From assembly GCA_016098155.1 (NCBI GenBank), contig JAAAJB010000466.1, forward strand, positions 1 to 28,318: 28,318 nt of DNA, given 5' to 3'. How positions within the stretch are numbered: position 1 is the first letter of the stretch; each line of letters opens with the position of its first letter. The notes under the pieces were generated by a model. That model saw only the letters and a program-made list of their open reading frames with translations. It was not told the origin of the DNA and ran no database searches. The position numbers and the translations under genes were made by a program. This stretch comes from Actinomortierella ambigua (Eukaryota > Mortierellomycota > Mortierellomycetes > Mortierellales > Mortierellaceae). This document shows, piece by piece, positions 11,445 to 20,945 of the stretch.

Positions 11445-11980
11445 TTCATAATCGCATTTAAAACTTGCTTCGATTGTTTTGTCCCGATTTGGGTTTTCAC
11501 GAAATGTTTCGTCCTTTTGCTCGTTATTGAAAGCATTCGCCCATGGACCAGAGAGAACCATCAATGGGGTCTACAGACGGGCTAGGGTGGCGAGAGTAGT
11601 AACGATGGATAGATTAACTCTGTGTTCTTCCAATATTCTTATATAAAGAACTGCTGGACCCGTCCCCTCTCCTCCAGTACCTAGAAAGGAAAAAGCCATT
11701 CCTACGTAGGAGATATTGTGCATGAATGCTACACGGTATGCCATGAATGGTGGTAAAAGATGTGTCTTACCCATGACTTCCGATATGTGTTAAAGGCAAC
11801 AGATTTTTCTCTTACTCATCTCTGGCCTGTAGGTAGGTCCCATTGATGTTTTTTTTCTGCTTCAGGAGCGGGCGTTTCGTGAATTGCTTTCAAGAACGAA
11901 CAGAAGCGCGAAACGTATCGCGAAAACCCAAATCGGGACAAAAAAAATCACGAAGCAAGTTTTTGGCGAAATGTGATCAA
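11445..11980. mobile_element. MITE-like foldback element with long inverted repeats
   Basis: The left arm (about 11449-11580) and the right arm (about 11825-11975, inverted) are similar over roughly 130-150 bp. Shared stretches are AAACTTGCTTCG, TTTTGTCCCGATTTGGGTTTTC and CATCAATGGG. About 250 bp lie between the arms, with no coding capacity. Long arms, small size and absence of an ORF fit a non-autonomous element. The left half is also a diverged direct copy of 9676-10035. Exact ends and any target-site duplication are not established. Confidence 0.55.
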
Positions 11981-12025
11981 GAATGAACAGAGCGGCGAAA
12001 CGTTTTGAGAAAACCCCGGTTAAGA
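11963..12025 (+). repeat. Extra tandem copy of the repeat core
   Basis: A further copy of the core sits 87 bp after the one at 11888-11930, in the same orientation. It reads GAATGAACAGAGCGGCGAAA followed by CGTTTTGAGAAAACC and carries CGAAACGTTTTG at 11996-12007. It shows the core is repeated independently of the longer arm. Confidence 0.5.
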
Positions 12026-12156
12026 CTGAGGAGAGTGGAGCAACTCTTTCACTTTGGAATTTATTGTTGGCTTGGAACTCTTCATTCTTCGCCCCTATTG
12101 TCTCACTCTCCCCCCTTTTTGGCCTCCTTTGGTCTAAGATACTAAGTCCATCCATC

Positions 12157-12300
12157 ATAGCTGCCACTCTAGCTTGTCTGTTGACCCCATTGTTGTGTTT
12201 TCTAGCCTTGAGGAGCTGGAGTTTCGTGAAATGCATAAGCACGAACAGAATGGCGAAACGTCTTGCGAAAACCCTGAATTGGAAAAGGGCAACATTGCGA
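12157..12300 (-). repeat. Repeat family copy D (right arm of inverted pair)
   Basis: This is the inverse complement of the first part of copy A. Seen on the plus strand it reads TCTAGCCTTGAGGAGCTGGA, then TTTCGTGAAATGC, then GAACAGAATGGCGAAACG. With copy A it frames a 2.6-kb segment that holds the MITE-like element and the relic ORF. Confidence 0.6.
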
Positions 12301-12687
12301 AATATTTTCTTGTACTGTACAAGACTAAGGAGGGGATTGATCCTAAGAGGCGATAGCGCTCGATTGGTTCAACTGCATCGATGTATCGTATTAGCTTATC
12401 TCGCTAGACTCAATGCCATGTCATACTTTCTTCCGAAGAGTGTGGGCCATTAGACCCTCGGCTCTTGCTCTGGTAAGACACCTCTTGTACGGACAATATC
12501 TTCATCGACAAATAGTTCCTCGGGGATCAGCAAGCCACCTCGGAGAATGAACCTAAAAAGTCTCAGTGCAATTCCCAACGACTCTGAGAACTGCTCTTTT
12601 CCCCCTTGTCACCACCACCACCATCATCTTTCCACCTCCATCCTCTCGCCATTCCTAATCGGCATCATTCACAAGAGTAAAATCAAG
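12301..12687. other. 5' flank and leader of the GH47 gene
   Basis: No gene is seen. The last 90 bp are C/T-rich with a CACCACCACCACC run (about 12611-12623) and read as a 5' leader. An in-frame ATG at 12547 would add 47 residues, including six consecutive His, without membrane-protein character. I therefore prefer the ATG at 12688. Confidence 0.45.
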
Positions 12688-14964
12688 ATGATGTCGCGAA
12701 TCAACGGAGACTACCCTGATATTGAAAAGGGCTCCAGCTCTCCACGGGCTACCACACCTCCTTCAGGGCTCTTCTCCGCCTATCGAAGAGACGACTCTGG
12801 GCTGAAGGGCGACCTTGGGGCTACCGGTGGCCTGTTCGCAGGCCTGCGCCGTTTGTATCGACGCAACCCTTCAGCCATAGTACGAGGACGGTACAGAGTC
12901 ACCTTTCGCCAGATTGTCATCCTCGCTGGTCTCGTTCTGGGCATCGTGATATTCTGGTCCTATGTAAGCAGTGACCGTAGCTCAAGTGACACGCCCTCAC
13001 CACATTCTGAACCTTCACTAAAGGAACCGAACAAGGACAGCCTATCTTCGTCTCCAAGGAGCCCCCATAGCTCCCCCATGAATCCGACATATGTGCCACA
13101 ACCTGACGATCCGCCGACGGCCCGTGATCGATGGGAGCGGGTGCGTGGTAAAGGCACGCGGTCGTCGCTCAAGAAGATTCAGCATGTGTTTGAGCGCGAA
13201 ACCGATTCTGAGAAGGCTACGCGCGAGCAACGTCTCAAGGCGATTCGGGACAGCTTTTTGCATGCCTGGAATGGATACAAAGAGCACGCATGGGGTCACG
13301 ACGAGGTCTACCCGGTCAGTGGAGGAGCCAAAGACAACCTCGGTGGCTGGGGCGCTACAATGATTGACAGTCTCGACACAATGTTGATCATGGGTTTGAA
13401 CAAAGAGTTTGACGAGGCTCTTGAGTGGGTCAAGACCAAGTTTGACATGACCAAGGACAATTCGGATGACTTGAATTTCTTTGAGACGACGATTCGATAC
13501 ATGGGAGGTCTAATCGGCGCTTATGACCTGAGTGGTGAGAAGGTGCTGTTGGACAAGGCCAAGGAGCTCGGCAATATCATGCTCAACGCCTTCAAAGCTG
13601 GGGATTTCCCTGCTAGCCGAGTCGCAGTTGACATCAACCGGCAGCGCACCCCAGATCGCTATATCCTTGCCGAGGTTGGTACCTTCCAAGTCGAGTTTAC
13701 AAGACTCTCGATGTTGACTGGTAACCCTATCTACGAAACAAAAGTAAGTAGGAGGAAAGGGAAGTGAGGCTCGGGGCCGTTCAACACACTCCCCTCTCGC
13801 TTACCTCCTGGATATGCAGCCTTAGGATTAATTTTTGTCGAGACGCTTCAACTGGTGTGTTAACATGAGAATCTGGTACTGATCATGAACTCCCTTTCAC
13901 AATCCTCCATTTATAGGCTCGAAAGGTTTTCGACATCCTCGACAGCCAAACCTCAGAAATCACTGGCCTGTTCCCTGAATATGTTGAGCTAGGAATGAAG
14001 CACTACTCAAATTTCCGTGCACATATTGGTGGCATGACAGATAGCTACTACGAGGTAATGACTCATTGGGTAACATGCTGCATGACGACTAGTATCGTGT
14101 TTGCTCTAGAAACTAACAGTGGTGAAATATTATCTCATTTTTTGCACATAGTATCTGCTCAAAGAATGGATTTTGTTGGATGGCAAGGCACCCAAGTACC
14201 GAAATATGTGTAAGCGGTCCACTCTCTCGTCATCTCTAGGACCTATTCTTGTTTAGAGGCCTCTCTCACATTCTGTTTCTCTACTTTTGTTTTGTTTGGC
14301 ATTAGTCGAACAATCTATGAATGCTACGGGGGCGTACCTAGTTAGTCGGCCATCGGATGGCTCCAAGGAGTACGCCATTATTGGTCATACCGAGACTTCC
14401 ACCAAGGATATCGATCCAATTATGGAGCATCTGGCATGCTTCATGGGAGGCGCACTGGCTATGGGTTCGGTTTATTACGATCGTCCCAAGGACATGGTTC
14501 TTGCGCGCCAAATCACGGAATCGTGCTACCTATCGTACCACCACTCGGAATCGGGCCTAGGACCCGAAAACTTCAAGTTTCATGGGTCGACAGGTTCAAA
14601 CGGCAAGTCGTTTGATTCTCACTTGCCGGGGACCTACTACGAACAAGGCTTGTCCCACACAATTTACATTTTGCGGCCCGAGACGCTGGAGAGTTTGTGG
14701 ATCCTCTACCGTCTCACGGGCGATAAACGATACCCGGAGCAGGCATGGGAGATCTTTCAGGCGTTGGAGAGGAGCTGCCGAACCTCCATTGCATACTCTG
14801 CTCTATCAAATGTCCACCAATCCGGGTCCCACAGCAACAACATGGAGAGCTTCTTTTTGGCCGAGACCTTAAAGTATTTGTACCTCATGTACTCAACACC
14901 TGACGTCATATCCTTGGACGACTTTGTGCTCAACACCGAGGCGCATCCATTCAGGAGGACGTGA
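12688..14964 (+). CDS. GH47 class I alpha-1,2-mannosidase (4 exons)
   Basis: The exons are 12688-13743, 13917-14054, 14152-14209 and 14306-14964, all GT-AG and in phase, giving 636 aa. The enzyme trims alpha-1,2-linked mannoses from N-glycans in the ER or Golgi. It is a type II membrane protein: an Arg-rich cytosolic tail precedes an anchor at about residues 74-95 (IVILAGLVLGIVIFW), then a Ser/Pro-rich stem. The catalytic domain follows, with GWGATMIDSLDTMLIMGL, FFETTIRYMGGLIGAYDLSG (Glu of FETTIR), GGMTDSYYEYLLKEW spanning the second intron (Asp), SGLGPEN (Glu), LRPETLESLWILYRLTGD, ESFFLAETLKYLYL and the calcium-binding NTEAHPF near the C terminus. All key family acids appear present, so the enzyme is probably active. 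Length and layout match fungal Golgi members. An alternative start is 12691 (the adjacent ATG). It faces the GT17 gene across the repeat island, and both would act on N-glycans. Confidence 0.93.
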
Positions 14965-15412
14965 ATTAGCGCAGCCTTGGCGCACGTTGCAGGCGGAAAC
15001 GACACCACCTTCTGTAGTTTTAGCTGAGCTGGGCCCATTTTTAGCCATCTGATGTTTTAAATCTACAATATTCATATATATGCAGCAAAATGGGGCAGAG
15101 AAAACAATAGGAAGAGCAAGTATTTCCAAGATAGTCGTAGCCCTGTCGGATATCTTATGGTACCACGACAACCAATGATCCCAACACTACCGTGCCAAAT
15201 GCGAGAGCTTGTGAACGAGCCAGTCAAGATAGCCAGGGTTGTGCCTCGACCCGACCAACGAATGAACTCAGCCTTTTGTCCTGCTTTAACAATACCGACT
15301 TTACTCTCTGTTACATATAGTATCATGTCAGGATGCTCCCCCCATTTCGCCTTGTGCATAGTTCGATTTAGCCGAAGCGATATCAAGAGAGGCTCGTGAC
15401 ATTGTGCGACCC

Positions 15413-15452
15413 TATTTAATTAAATGTTTGTCCCATACAACATTTAAATAGC
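15413..15452. repeat. A/T-rich inverted repeat
   Basis: CTATTTAATTAAATGTT is followed after a short loop by AACATTTAAATAG, which pairs with it apart from a small bulge. It may mark an mRNA end or simply be low-complexity sequence. Confidence 0.35.
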
Positions 15453-15640
15453 CTACAGGGCATACAAGTCGAAAAAGTCGTCGTTTGCTCTGTAGAGTGC
15501 AGCCAGTGCCAGTGCAGCCGCCTTCGCTCCTCGAGTGCACTATGCCATCTACAAGCGAATGAAAGTAACGTGCCACTCTTGCAGTGGGCATGTCAGTGGG
15601 TCTCGTTTTGAATAGTACAAATGAGCGACCAATCGGGAGC

Positions 15641-15673
15641 TTTTTTTTTTTTTTTTTTTTTGTTTTTTTTTTT
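15641..15673. repeat. Poly-T tract
   Basis: T21, one G, then T11. Read on the minus strand it is an A-tract preceded by non-repetitive sequence, so a retroposed poly-A tail is possible. No flanking duplication was found to support that. Confidence 0.6.
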
Positions 15674-15956
15674 GAGAAGGAGAAAACCTCAGCCTTCATT
15701 TCATGATGAAGATGGTGAGATGCGGCTCTGCGTATGAGGCCTTCGCCACACAATACTTCAATCCTGAACGGTTAACTCTCAAACAAAACTCACCTCCAGC
15801 TCTGGGAGATGGGAGAGGGGCTTCACCTGCATGAATCACTATCCACTCATTTCACACGACTCTCCACCTGCATAATAGTTCATCGTCTATAGGACTGATG
15901 TATTCATTATCATTTTATATTATCCAGACTAGATGCAGATGTATTATATAAAGTAT

Positions 15957-18082
15957 CTATTGTTCTGCTCCATTTCCAATGATCGCGTGTGGGTGCTGTG
16001 ATCGACTTGGCATGACATTCCTTCTGTCGCTGTCGCTGAAAAGTTGTGGTGCACGCGGCCCCCTGGTTCTTGGCGCTTGTGGTATATCGGGGAGGCGGCT
16101 ACTGGGTCCCATCGTGGCTTTTGATTCATTGCTATAATCAAAGGGTTGCGGCGCGCCATGATAGTCATGGTCATGGTTACTGATGGTCACAGGGATCTGT
16201 GTCTCATCGTAGCCCTCACGTGGTGAGCGCATGTATGGGCTACCAAGGCCTGGCTTATGCATGGACTGGCTACCATGGACTGACCGATGCATGGGCTGGC
16301 TATCATGGGCTGGCTGATGCACGTGCTGGCTACCAAGGACTGGCTGACGGTATGGGTCAGAAATATCTGTCTCCGCTCTGGTGGAAGGTGGCTGTGGCAG
16401 GTCACGGTCATCACCTCTGAAACCGATCGCAAAAGTCTTCTCCTCTTTGCTGCCACCATTCTTGCCTGTATCATGTAGATGACCCTCGGCACCCTTGCGT
16501 CGACGAAGGCGACGTCTGTAAACAAACACGCCAATAATGCCAGCTACAAGAAGGATAACGACCGCTGCCGACACACCGGCGATAAGTCCCACATTGTTCG
16601 TCTCCTCTTTCGTTCCACCAAGATTGTTGTCGGGGTTAACGTCGGGGTTGTTGCCGGGATTGCTACCAGAGTTGCCCCCCGTGTTGTTGCCGGGATTGCC
16701 GCCAGGGTTAGCTCCCGTATTGTTGCCTGGTTTGCTTGGTGGTACATTCGGTGCTGGAGGGGTGTACTTGTCGACCCATTGATCTAAATCGAGATTGTAA
16801 ATCTAAGAGGAGCCACAGAAACAAGATTGTCAGAAACACCCCTAAGACCCCTGCTGTTGTGGCTCAGGGCTCACAGAGAGCAAAGAGAGCTGCCAACGTA
16901 CCCGCACTGGTAGAGTTGCACCATTGAAACCAGCAACTTGATTCGCGTCGGTTCCTCCCCAAGTGATAAACTGGTTGTTTCCGACAATTGCGCATGATTG
17001 ATACATACGGGCCTCCCCTATAACCCTCTGTTTCCACTGCAGAGTCTTGAGGTCTAATGTATGAAACTGACCAGTGATCGGCCGTCCACCATAGTAAGCT
17101 AAGATGGTGCCGTCGTCCGCTATGGAAATCCAAAATGATACGAACGTCAGCATCGGATATTGTTGAATATATCGGCTTTCGCTCCATGGTCAACAATTCA
17201 TGATATTGCTGTCTTCAAACCTACAAGCAGCTCCACAGCCGTCCACGCGGGACGTTGGAAAGTCTCCAGTGGTGGTCTGCAAAATCAGGGGCCATTAAGA
17301 CGAGATGGAGGTGAGCAAATGTCTCTCTTCTGATAAACAACTGCGCCAATAGACCAATGAATTATGCACAACCAACTTACAAGGGTCTTGTAACTACCCG
17401 TGGCAGGGTCATACGCCGTGACAGGCAAGTTCCCTGGAGGGTTACCCCCGACGCCAAAGTAGATCACCGACTTCAAGTACGCGGACCACATTGCAGGGAG
17501 GAATGTCCCACCAGGAGTGTTAACGCCAGTGAATGTGGGAGGAACGGTGATAATAGAATCGGTTGAGAAGTCGTACACATCGGTCCCTGGCTTGTTGAAA
17601 AAGGTGAGAGGAAAGTAGACACGGTTGTTCAGCGGGTTGGTCACCGCCGGTACACCAGCCTTGTCTGGGACGTCGACTTGGATCTTGCTCTTTGTCCAGG
17701 TATCACTGTCGACAGAGTACAGCCATGCAAACGCTCCGCCAGGCAATCCGCCAGCGGAATGGAAGGTCGCCATGGTTTTTTCATTGGCGGAAAACGCTGC
17801 GGCAAAATTGCCACTGCTGGGTCCATTAGCGAGTCGCTTCCAGGCCGGCATGATGCTTGTCCAAGCAACAGTGAGGTCAAGTTTGTAGAATTGGTTGGTG
17901 AACTGAAGGGTTGGAACGTCGACAAAGCCGCCCGAATAGTAGAGAGCTGTCTTTGTTTTTGCAAACGCCATCCCCGCAGCGTTGACTGGGGATTGTGCAA
18001 CGCCGAGGTTGACGCAGCAGAGCGCCAGTAAGGCGAACCCGAGTGCCCGGATGCTGGGTGGGGTATGTGGAGGGATGAGCAT
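15957..18082 (-). CDS. Kelch-repeat single-pass membrane protein (4 exons)
   Basis: The exons on the minus strand are 18082-17381, 17276-17225, 17119-16902 and 16802-15957, all GT-AG and in phase, giving 605 aa. The ATG at 18082 is chosen because the longer frame starts only with TTG, and because this ATG directly precedes a signal peptide (hydrophobic core ALGFALLALCCVNLGVA, cleavage near residue 30). The outside part shows kelch-like blades: ALYYSGGFVD, TFHSAGGLPGGAFAWLYSVD, ILAYYGG...TLDLKTLQWKQ, ITWGGTD and YNLDLDQWV. A stalk rich in Asn, Gly and Pro (NPGGN-type repeats, about residues 352-386) leads to a membrane segment at about 395-419 (LIAGVSAAVVILLVAGIIGVF), then YRRRLRRRK as a stop-transfer. 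The cytosolic tail has four 10-residue repeats and ends with SQHPHAIIGNGAEQ. This layout suggests a surface or endomembrane receptor-like or adhesion protein. The ligand is unknown and I see no catalytic residues. An intracellular kelch adaptor is unlikely given the signal peptide. Confidence 0.88.
16231..16350 (-). repeat. Four 30-bp tandem repeats in the kelch protein tail
   Basis: Four exact-length 30-bp units (16231-16260, 16261-16290, 16291-16320, 16321-16350) encode decapeptides of the type QPxxGSQxMH/QPAHDSQPMH. Divergence between units is moderate and the frame is kept. The expansion lies wholly in the predicted cytosolic tail. Confidence 0.85.
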
Positions 18083-19012
18083 GGGAATGGGGATGGTGAT
18101 GAATGGAGTCACCAATGAATGGAGCTGCGAAGAGGGGAGAGACAGCCTGAAGCTCTCGAGCACCCCATGCACCTTCGGTTCTTTTTCCTCAACCAATTTG
18201 CAGAATGCATCGGAGAGTGAACCTTAAACGTTATTTGTTTTCAAGCGTACATGACTTTTACTCCTTCCCGCTGCTGTGCTCTAGTGCGAGTTTTGAGATG
18301 GTTGGTCAAAACACGACTCCTCGCTAAAACACAAGCTCAAAGTCGAGAATTTCCCAGAGATCATTGATACGGCAGAGCTTACTATTCAGTTTTGGCTTTG
18401 ATAACCACTGCCATTACCGCTAAACGCAAGTCAGCGGCGGGGGCATCATTCGCTGTGAAGGTCCTTAACGCATTGATCAACAAAGTCGGGCTGGTTGAGG
18501 CAAGGACGCTTATGCCAGGTCCACATGAGAGCCCTCACATGCACCAGCACAGGAGGGGTTGTGCCTATGGCGATCAATTCACGGCCGACGTGGCTCTCTA
18601 AGAAGAGCCCGATGTTTTTATGGTTGACGCTCGACTTGACTATTCTGAGCTGCGCTTGTCCACTATGGTAACTCGGCATTCTCGAGTCGAGTGACAATCT
18701 AATTACCTTCTTACAACAGACCCGACCTTCTTGGTCTACTGATTCGACTCGGCAGTCTCCCAACTCGACTCGACTGAAAGAGCCCAACTGAGCTCGACCA
18801 TCTCGAAAGCCTCGACACAGTCAGTTCGTTCCAACAGTGCCACTCGTTTCGATACAAGTGTTTAAAATTGCCAGGCTCTCGGAAATAATCAAGAATTACC
18901 CCTGTAGGACTAGCAAACCGGACAGGTGTGGCTGTGCCCAAGTCGTGACTGAATCACTGAAACAGGATCACTTCGTGGCTTGAGTAGACAAGGTCTCAGA
19001 GTCAGTTGTCAA
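18083..19012. other. Upstream of kelch gene; gene-poor stretch
   Basis: The first 150 bp would be the promoter and leader of the minus-strand kelch gene; no TATA box is evident. Further on, 18660-18830 is rich in the pentamer-like motif CTCGA (for example ACTCGACTCGACTG), a simple sequence bias. A 113-codon minus-strand frame (18446-18787) crosses this biased stretch and resembles nothing I know. Confidence 0.4.
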
Positions 19013-19042
19013 GGTGTGTGTGTGTGTGTGCGTACACATGTG
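19013..19042. repeat. (GT)n microsatellite
   Basis: Nine to ten GT units are followed by GCGTACACATGTGTGT. Simple sequence repeat; no gene attached. Confidence 0.85.
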
Positions 19043-19427
19043 TGTATCTGCACAATCAATTATTATTGTGTTGTCCCTGAGATTGATGATCAACCTCGTC
19101 TGGACTCTCCTACCGCATCTTGATAGACTGCTGTACGTGGTGCCCATACCCAGCCCATGTAGAACTCGTGCTGCAGCTACAGGAATAGTGCAATCGTTCC
19201 TTGTTTTCTCGCAACATGACCTTATAAGTGACTGCTTTAATTACCTTCGACATGGTCAATGGTCAACCCCTGTATGTTCGACACAGTCAGTTTCTTCTTG
19301 GAAAACCGTGACCACAAGTATGAGAGGAAAGAACACCAACGTGAAAGTCGAGCACACAGAAATGCAAAGGACAATCGTGTTTTCTATCTGGAAATTCAAC
19401 TAATGATGTATGTGCGTGCTGTTTATG
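19043..19427. other. Unassigned stretch
   Basis: A 129-codon plus-strand frame (19014-19403) starts inside the GT microsatellite and matches no family I know. I see no other structure. Confidence 0.4.
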
Positions 19428-19473
19428 AGATAGATAGATAGATAGAGAGAGAGAGCGAGAGAGAGAGAGAGAG
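19428..19473. repeat. (GATA)n/(GA)n compound microsatellite
   Basis: About four GATA units pass into a (GA)n run with one interruption (GCGA). Simple sequence repeat. Confidence 0.85.
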
Positions 19474-20250
19474 GGAAAGAAAGGGTGAGAAAACTGATTT
19501 CACTTTTTGCAGGCGCACCATGTTCATCTATTCAATCAGCATTTGTGGTGCTTTTCTATGACTTTTTGCAATAGTCCGCAATTTCGGCGAACAAGTAAAC
19601 AACGCGAAATGGTGGTACCGTGGTGGCACGAGTAACTTGCTCTCGGCAATGCCCGGTGTCTTGGGCCTGGGTGCGGATCCCAGAGGACCCCTACATATTC
19701 GCTACCAGATATACCCTCACAGGAAGTCGCTACTCTGCCTAGGCTAAACGGGTGTGGAGGCGTGGCAATGCCTTCCCCTTTCAAGCTGGCACCCAATTGT
19801 TCACTTCTCACCCCTGTAGCTTTCTACCTGGAAACTGGTTCTGAACAGTTGGCCCCATTCTTCGGGCCTTCCTGACCCACCTCAGAAGAACATACTACTC
19901 CAGAAGAGCACCAAATGCGATCTGCCAAACATCTACAACCGCACTTGCTGGACACCTCCAACCTTCACCTCATCCTCCAAGAATCCGGCTGCAGGACGGC
20001 CAGGCCCAAATTCTTAAAAGAGATATCCCCACCAGGCGCACACCTTCTTGCGGTGATTCAAGCAAGGTCGCCTCCCCTGTGGTATTGTCCGCAAACACCT
20101 ATGGAGTATGGACGCGGCTTGCGACTCTCCACGATGCCCTCCCAAACCAAACAGCACTACATCGTCCTGTGCCTTGCCTCGCGCTTTGCTTGATACTCTA
20201 GCCCGAGCGACAACACTCTCAAGACAGACTGCTCGGATGCGGAGCTTTTC
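19474..20250. other. Unassigned stretch upstream of transposase-like tail
   Basis: Several short plus-strand frames lie between 19915 and 20196 but none matches a family I can name. If the tail at 20251 is a transposase relic, its body would be expected here in decayed form; I could not recognise catalytic motifs. Confidence 0.3.
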
Positions 20251-20439
20251 ATGCTTCTCTCCTTTGACCGGCCAAAGACGAACGCCCGTGAACCGGATTA
20301 CCTCTGGAACACCCAGCTCATCGCCTGTGAGATCTTGGGTCTTAATCCAATCGAGGAGGCATGGGGTGTAACAAAGGGGGTTGCATTCTGTATGAGAACG
20401 AAGGAAAAAGCTTTGCAAACTTTTATTAGGAAGCTTTGA
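20251..20439 (+). pseudogene. Possible Tc1/mariner-type transposase C-terminal relic
   Basis: The segment 20341-20367 reads LNPIEEAWG, followed by VTK, which matches the DDE-transposase signature DLNPIExxW plus a lysine seen near the last catalytic acid in Tc1/mariner enzymes. A helical Lys-rich tail follows and ends at a stop at 20437-20439. Just beyond, another frame (SFEKAWPDL) seems to continue the pattern, suggesting a small indel. No upstream DD motif, intact ORF or terminal repeats were found, so this is at best a dead fragment, and the short match could be chance. Confidence 0.33.
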
Positions 20440-20945
20440 GAAAGCATGGCCAGACCTTGTCCGGTGGACCAGGGGGGGTTCTCATATTTGAGACCCAATA
20501 TATTTTACGTACACAGACCTACATTATTTTCACCCCACACATCTCGCCATTTCACCTTATTGCATTACACCCTCGACATCTCGAAGGTATCTCCTTCATT
20601 GGCTATCCGTGCTCGAGCTCACTGTCATTAGTGGCCTGCTTCAACATCTTAAGCAGATATACTTCGCACTCTGCCGAGTCATGAAGTGGTACTAATCTGT
20701 GGTTCGCAATTGAATGCTCTTTTAGGCTGTTCATGCTATAGGCTTGTCGCTGTCGAAAATTACTCGAAATAGGTACAGAGAGGGGCCGTAGGCGAGGAAC
20801 ACTCTACCGATCTAGCATCCGCGACCAAAGGCTAGATTCGACGTAAGAGATGAGATCTCCAATTTTAGAGCCTGATAAATTGATGCTCCTTCCGCTGGCC
20901 ATGAGCTAAATCATTGGCATTTTGTCCCTCTCCTCTTTAGCAAGG
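20440..20945. other. Unassigned stretch
   Basis: No gene recognised. The last 25 bp (TTTTGTCCCTCTCCTCTTTAG, about 20920-20940) look like an intron acceptor just before the zinc-finger frame, so an upstream exon could exist here. I could not define one. Confidence 0.35.

Larger units (their letters stand above)
14965..15956. other. Intergenic region between GH47 and kelch genes
   Basis: No convincing gene. The 3' side of the GH47 gene is A/T-rich (TTTTAAATCTACAATATTC near 15055), a plausible mRNA end region. An A/T-rich imperfect inverted repeat lies near 15413-15452. A T21-G-T11 tract spans 15641-15673. The last 60 bp are A/T-rich and would be the 3' end of the minus-strand kelch gene. Confidence 0.45.

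Noticed and set aside
12547..12687. 47-residue N-terminal extension of the mannosidase, with six His
   Set aside because: The His run is a translated CAC repeat in a leader-like region. The ATG at 12688 directly gives a normal type II anchor layout.
16187..16534. Second minus-strand ORF over the kelch tail repeats
   Set aside because: It is the repeat region in another frame and lacks an ATG-led domain. The frame with the membrane segment joins the spliced gene.
18083..18196. N-terminal extension of the kelch protein
   Set aside because: It begins with TTG. The ATG at 18082 immediately precedes the signal peptide.
18660..18830. CTCGA-rich stretch as a regulatory site cluster
   Set aside because: The spacing is irregular and it looks like simple sequence bias rather than discrete sites.
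19640..19700. tRNA-like T-arm (GGGTGCGGATCCC)
   Set aside because: It lacks the TTCRA core, and no matching acceptor or anticodon stem could be built.
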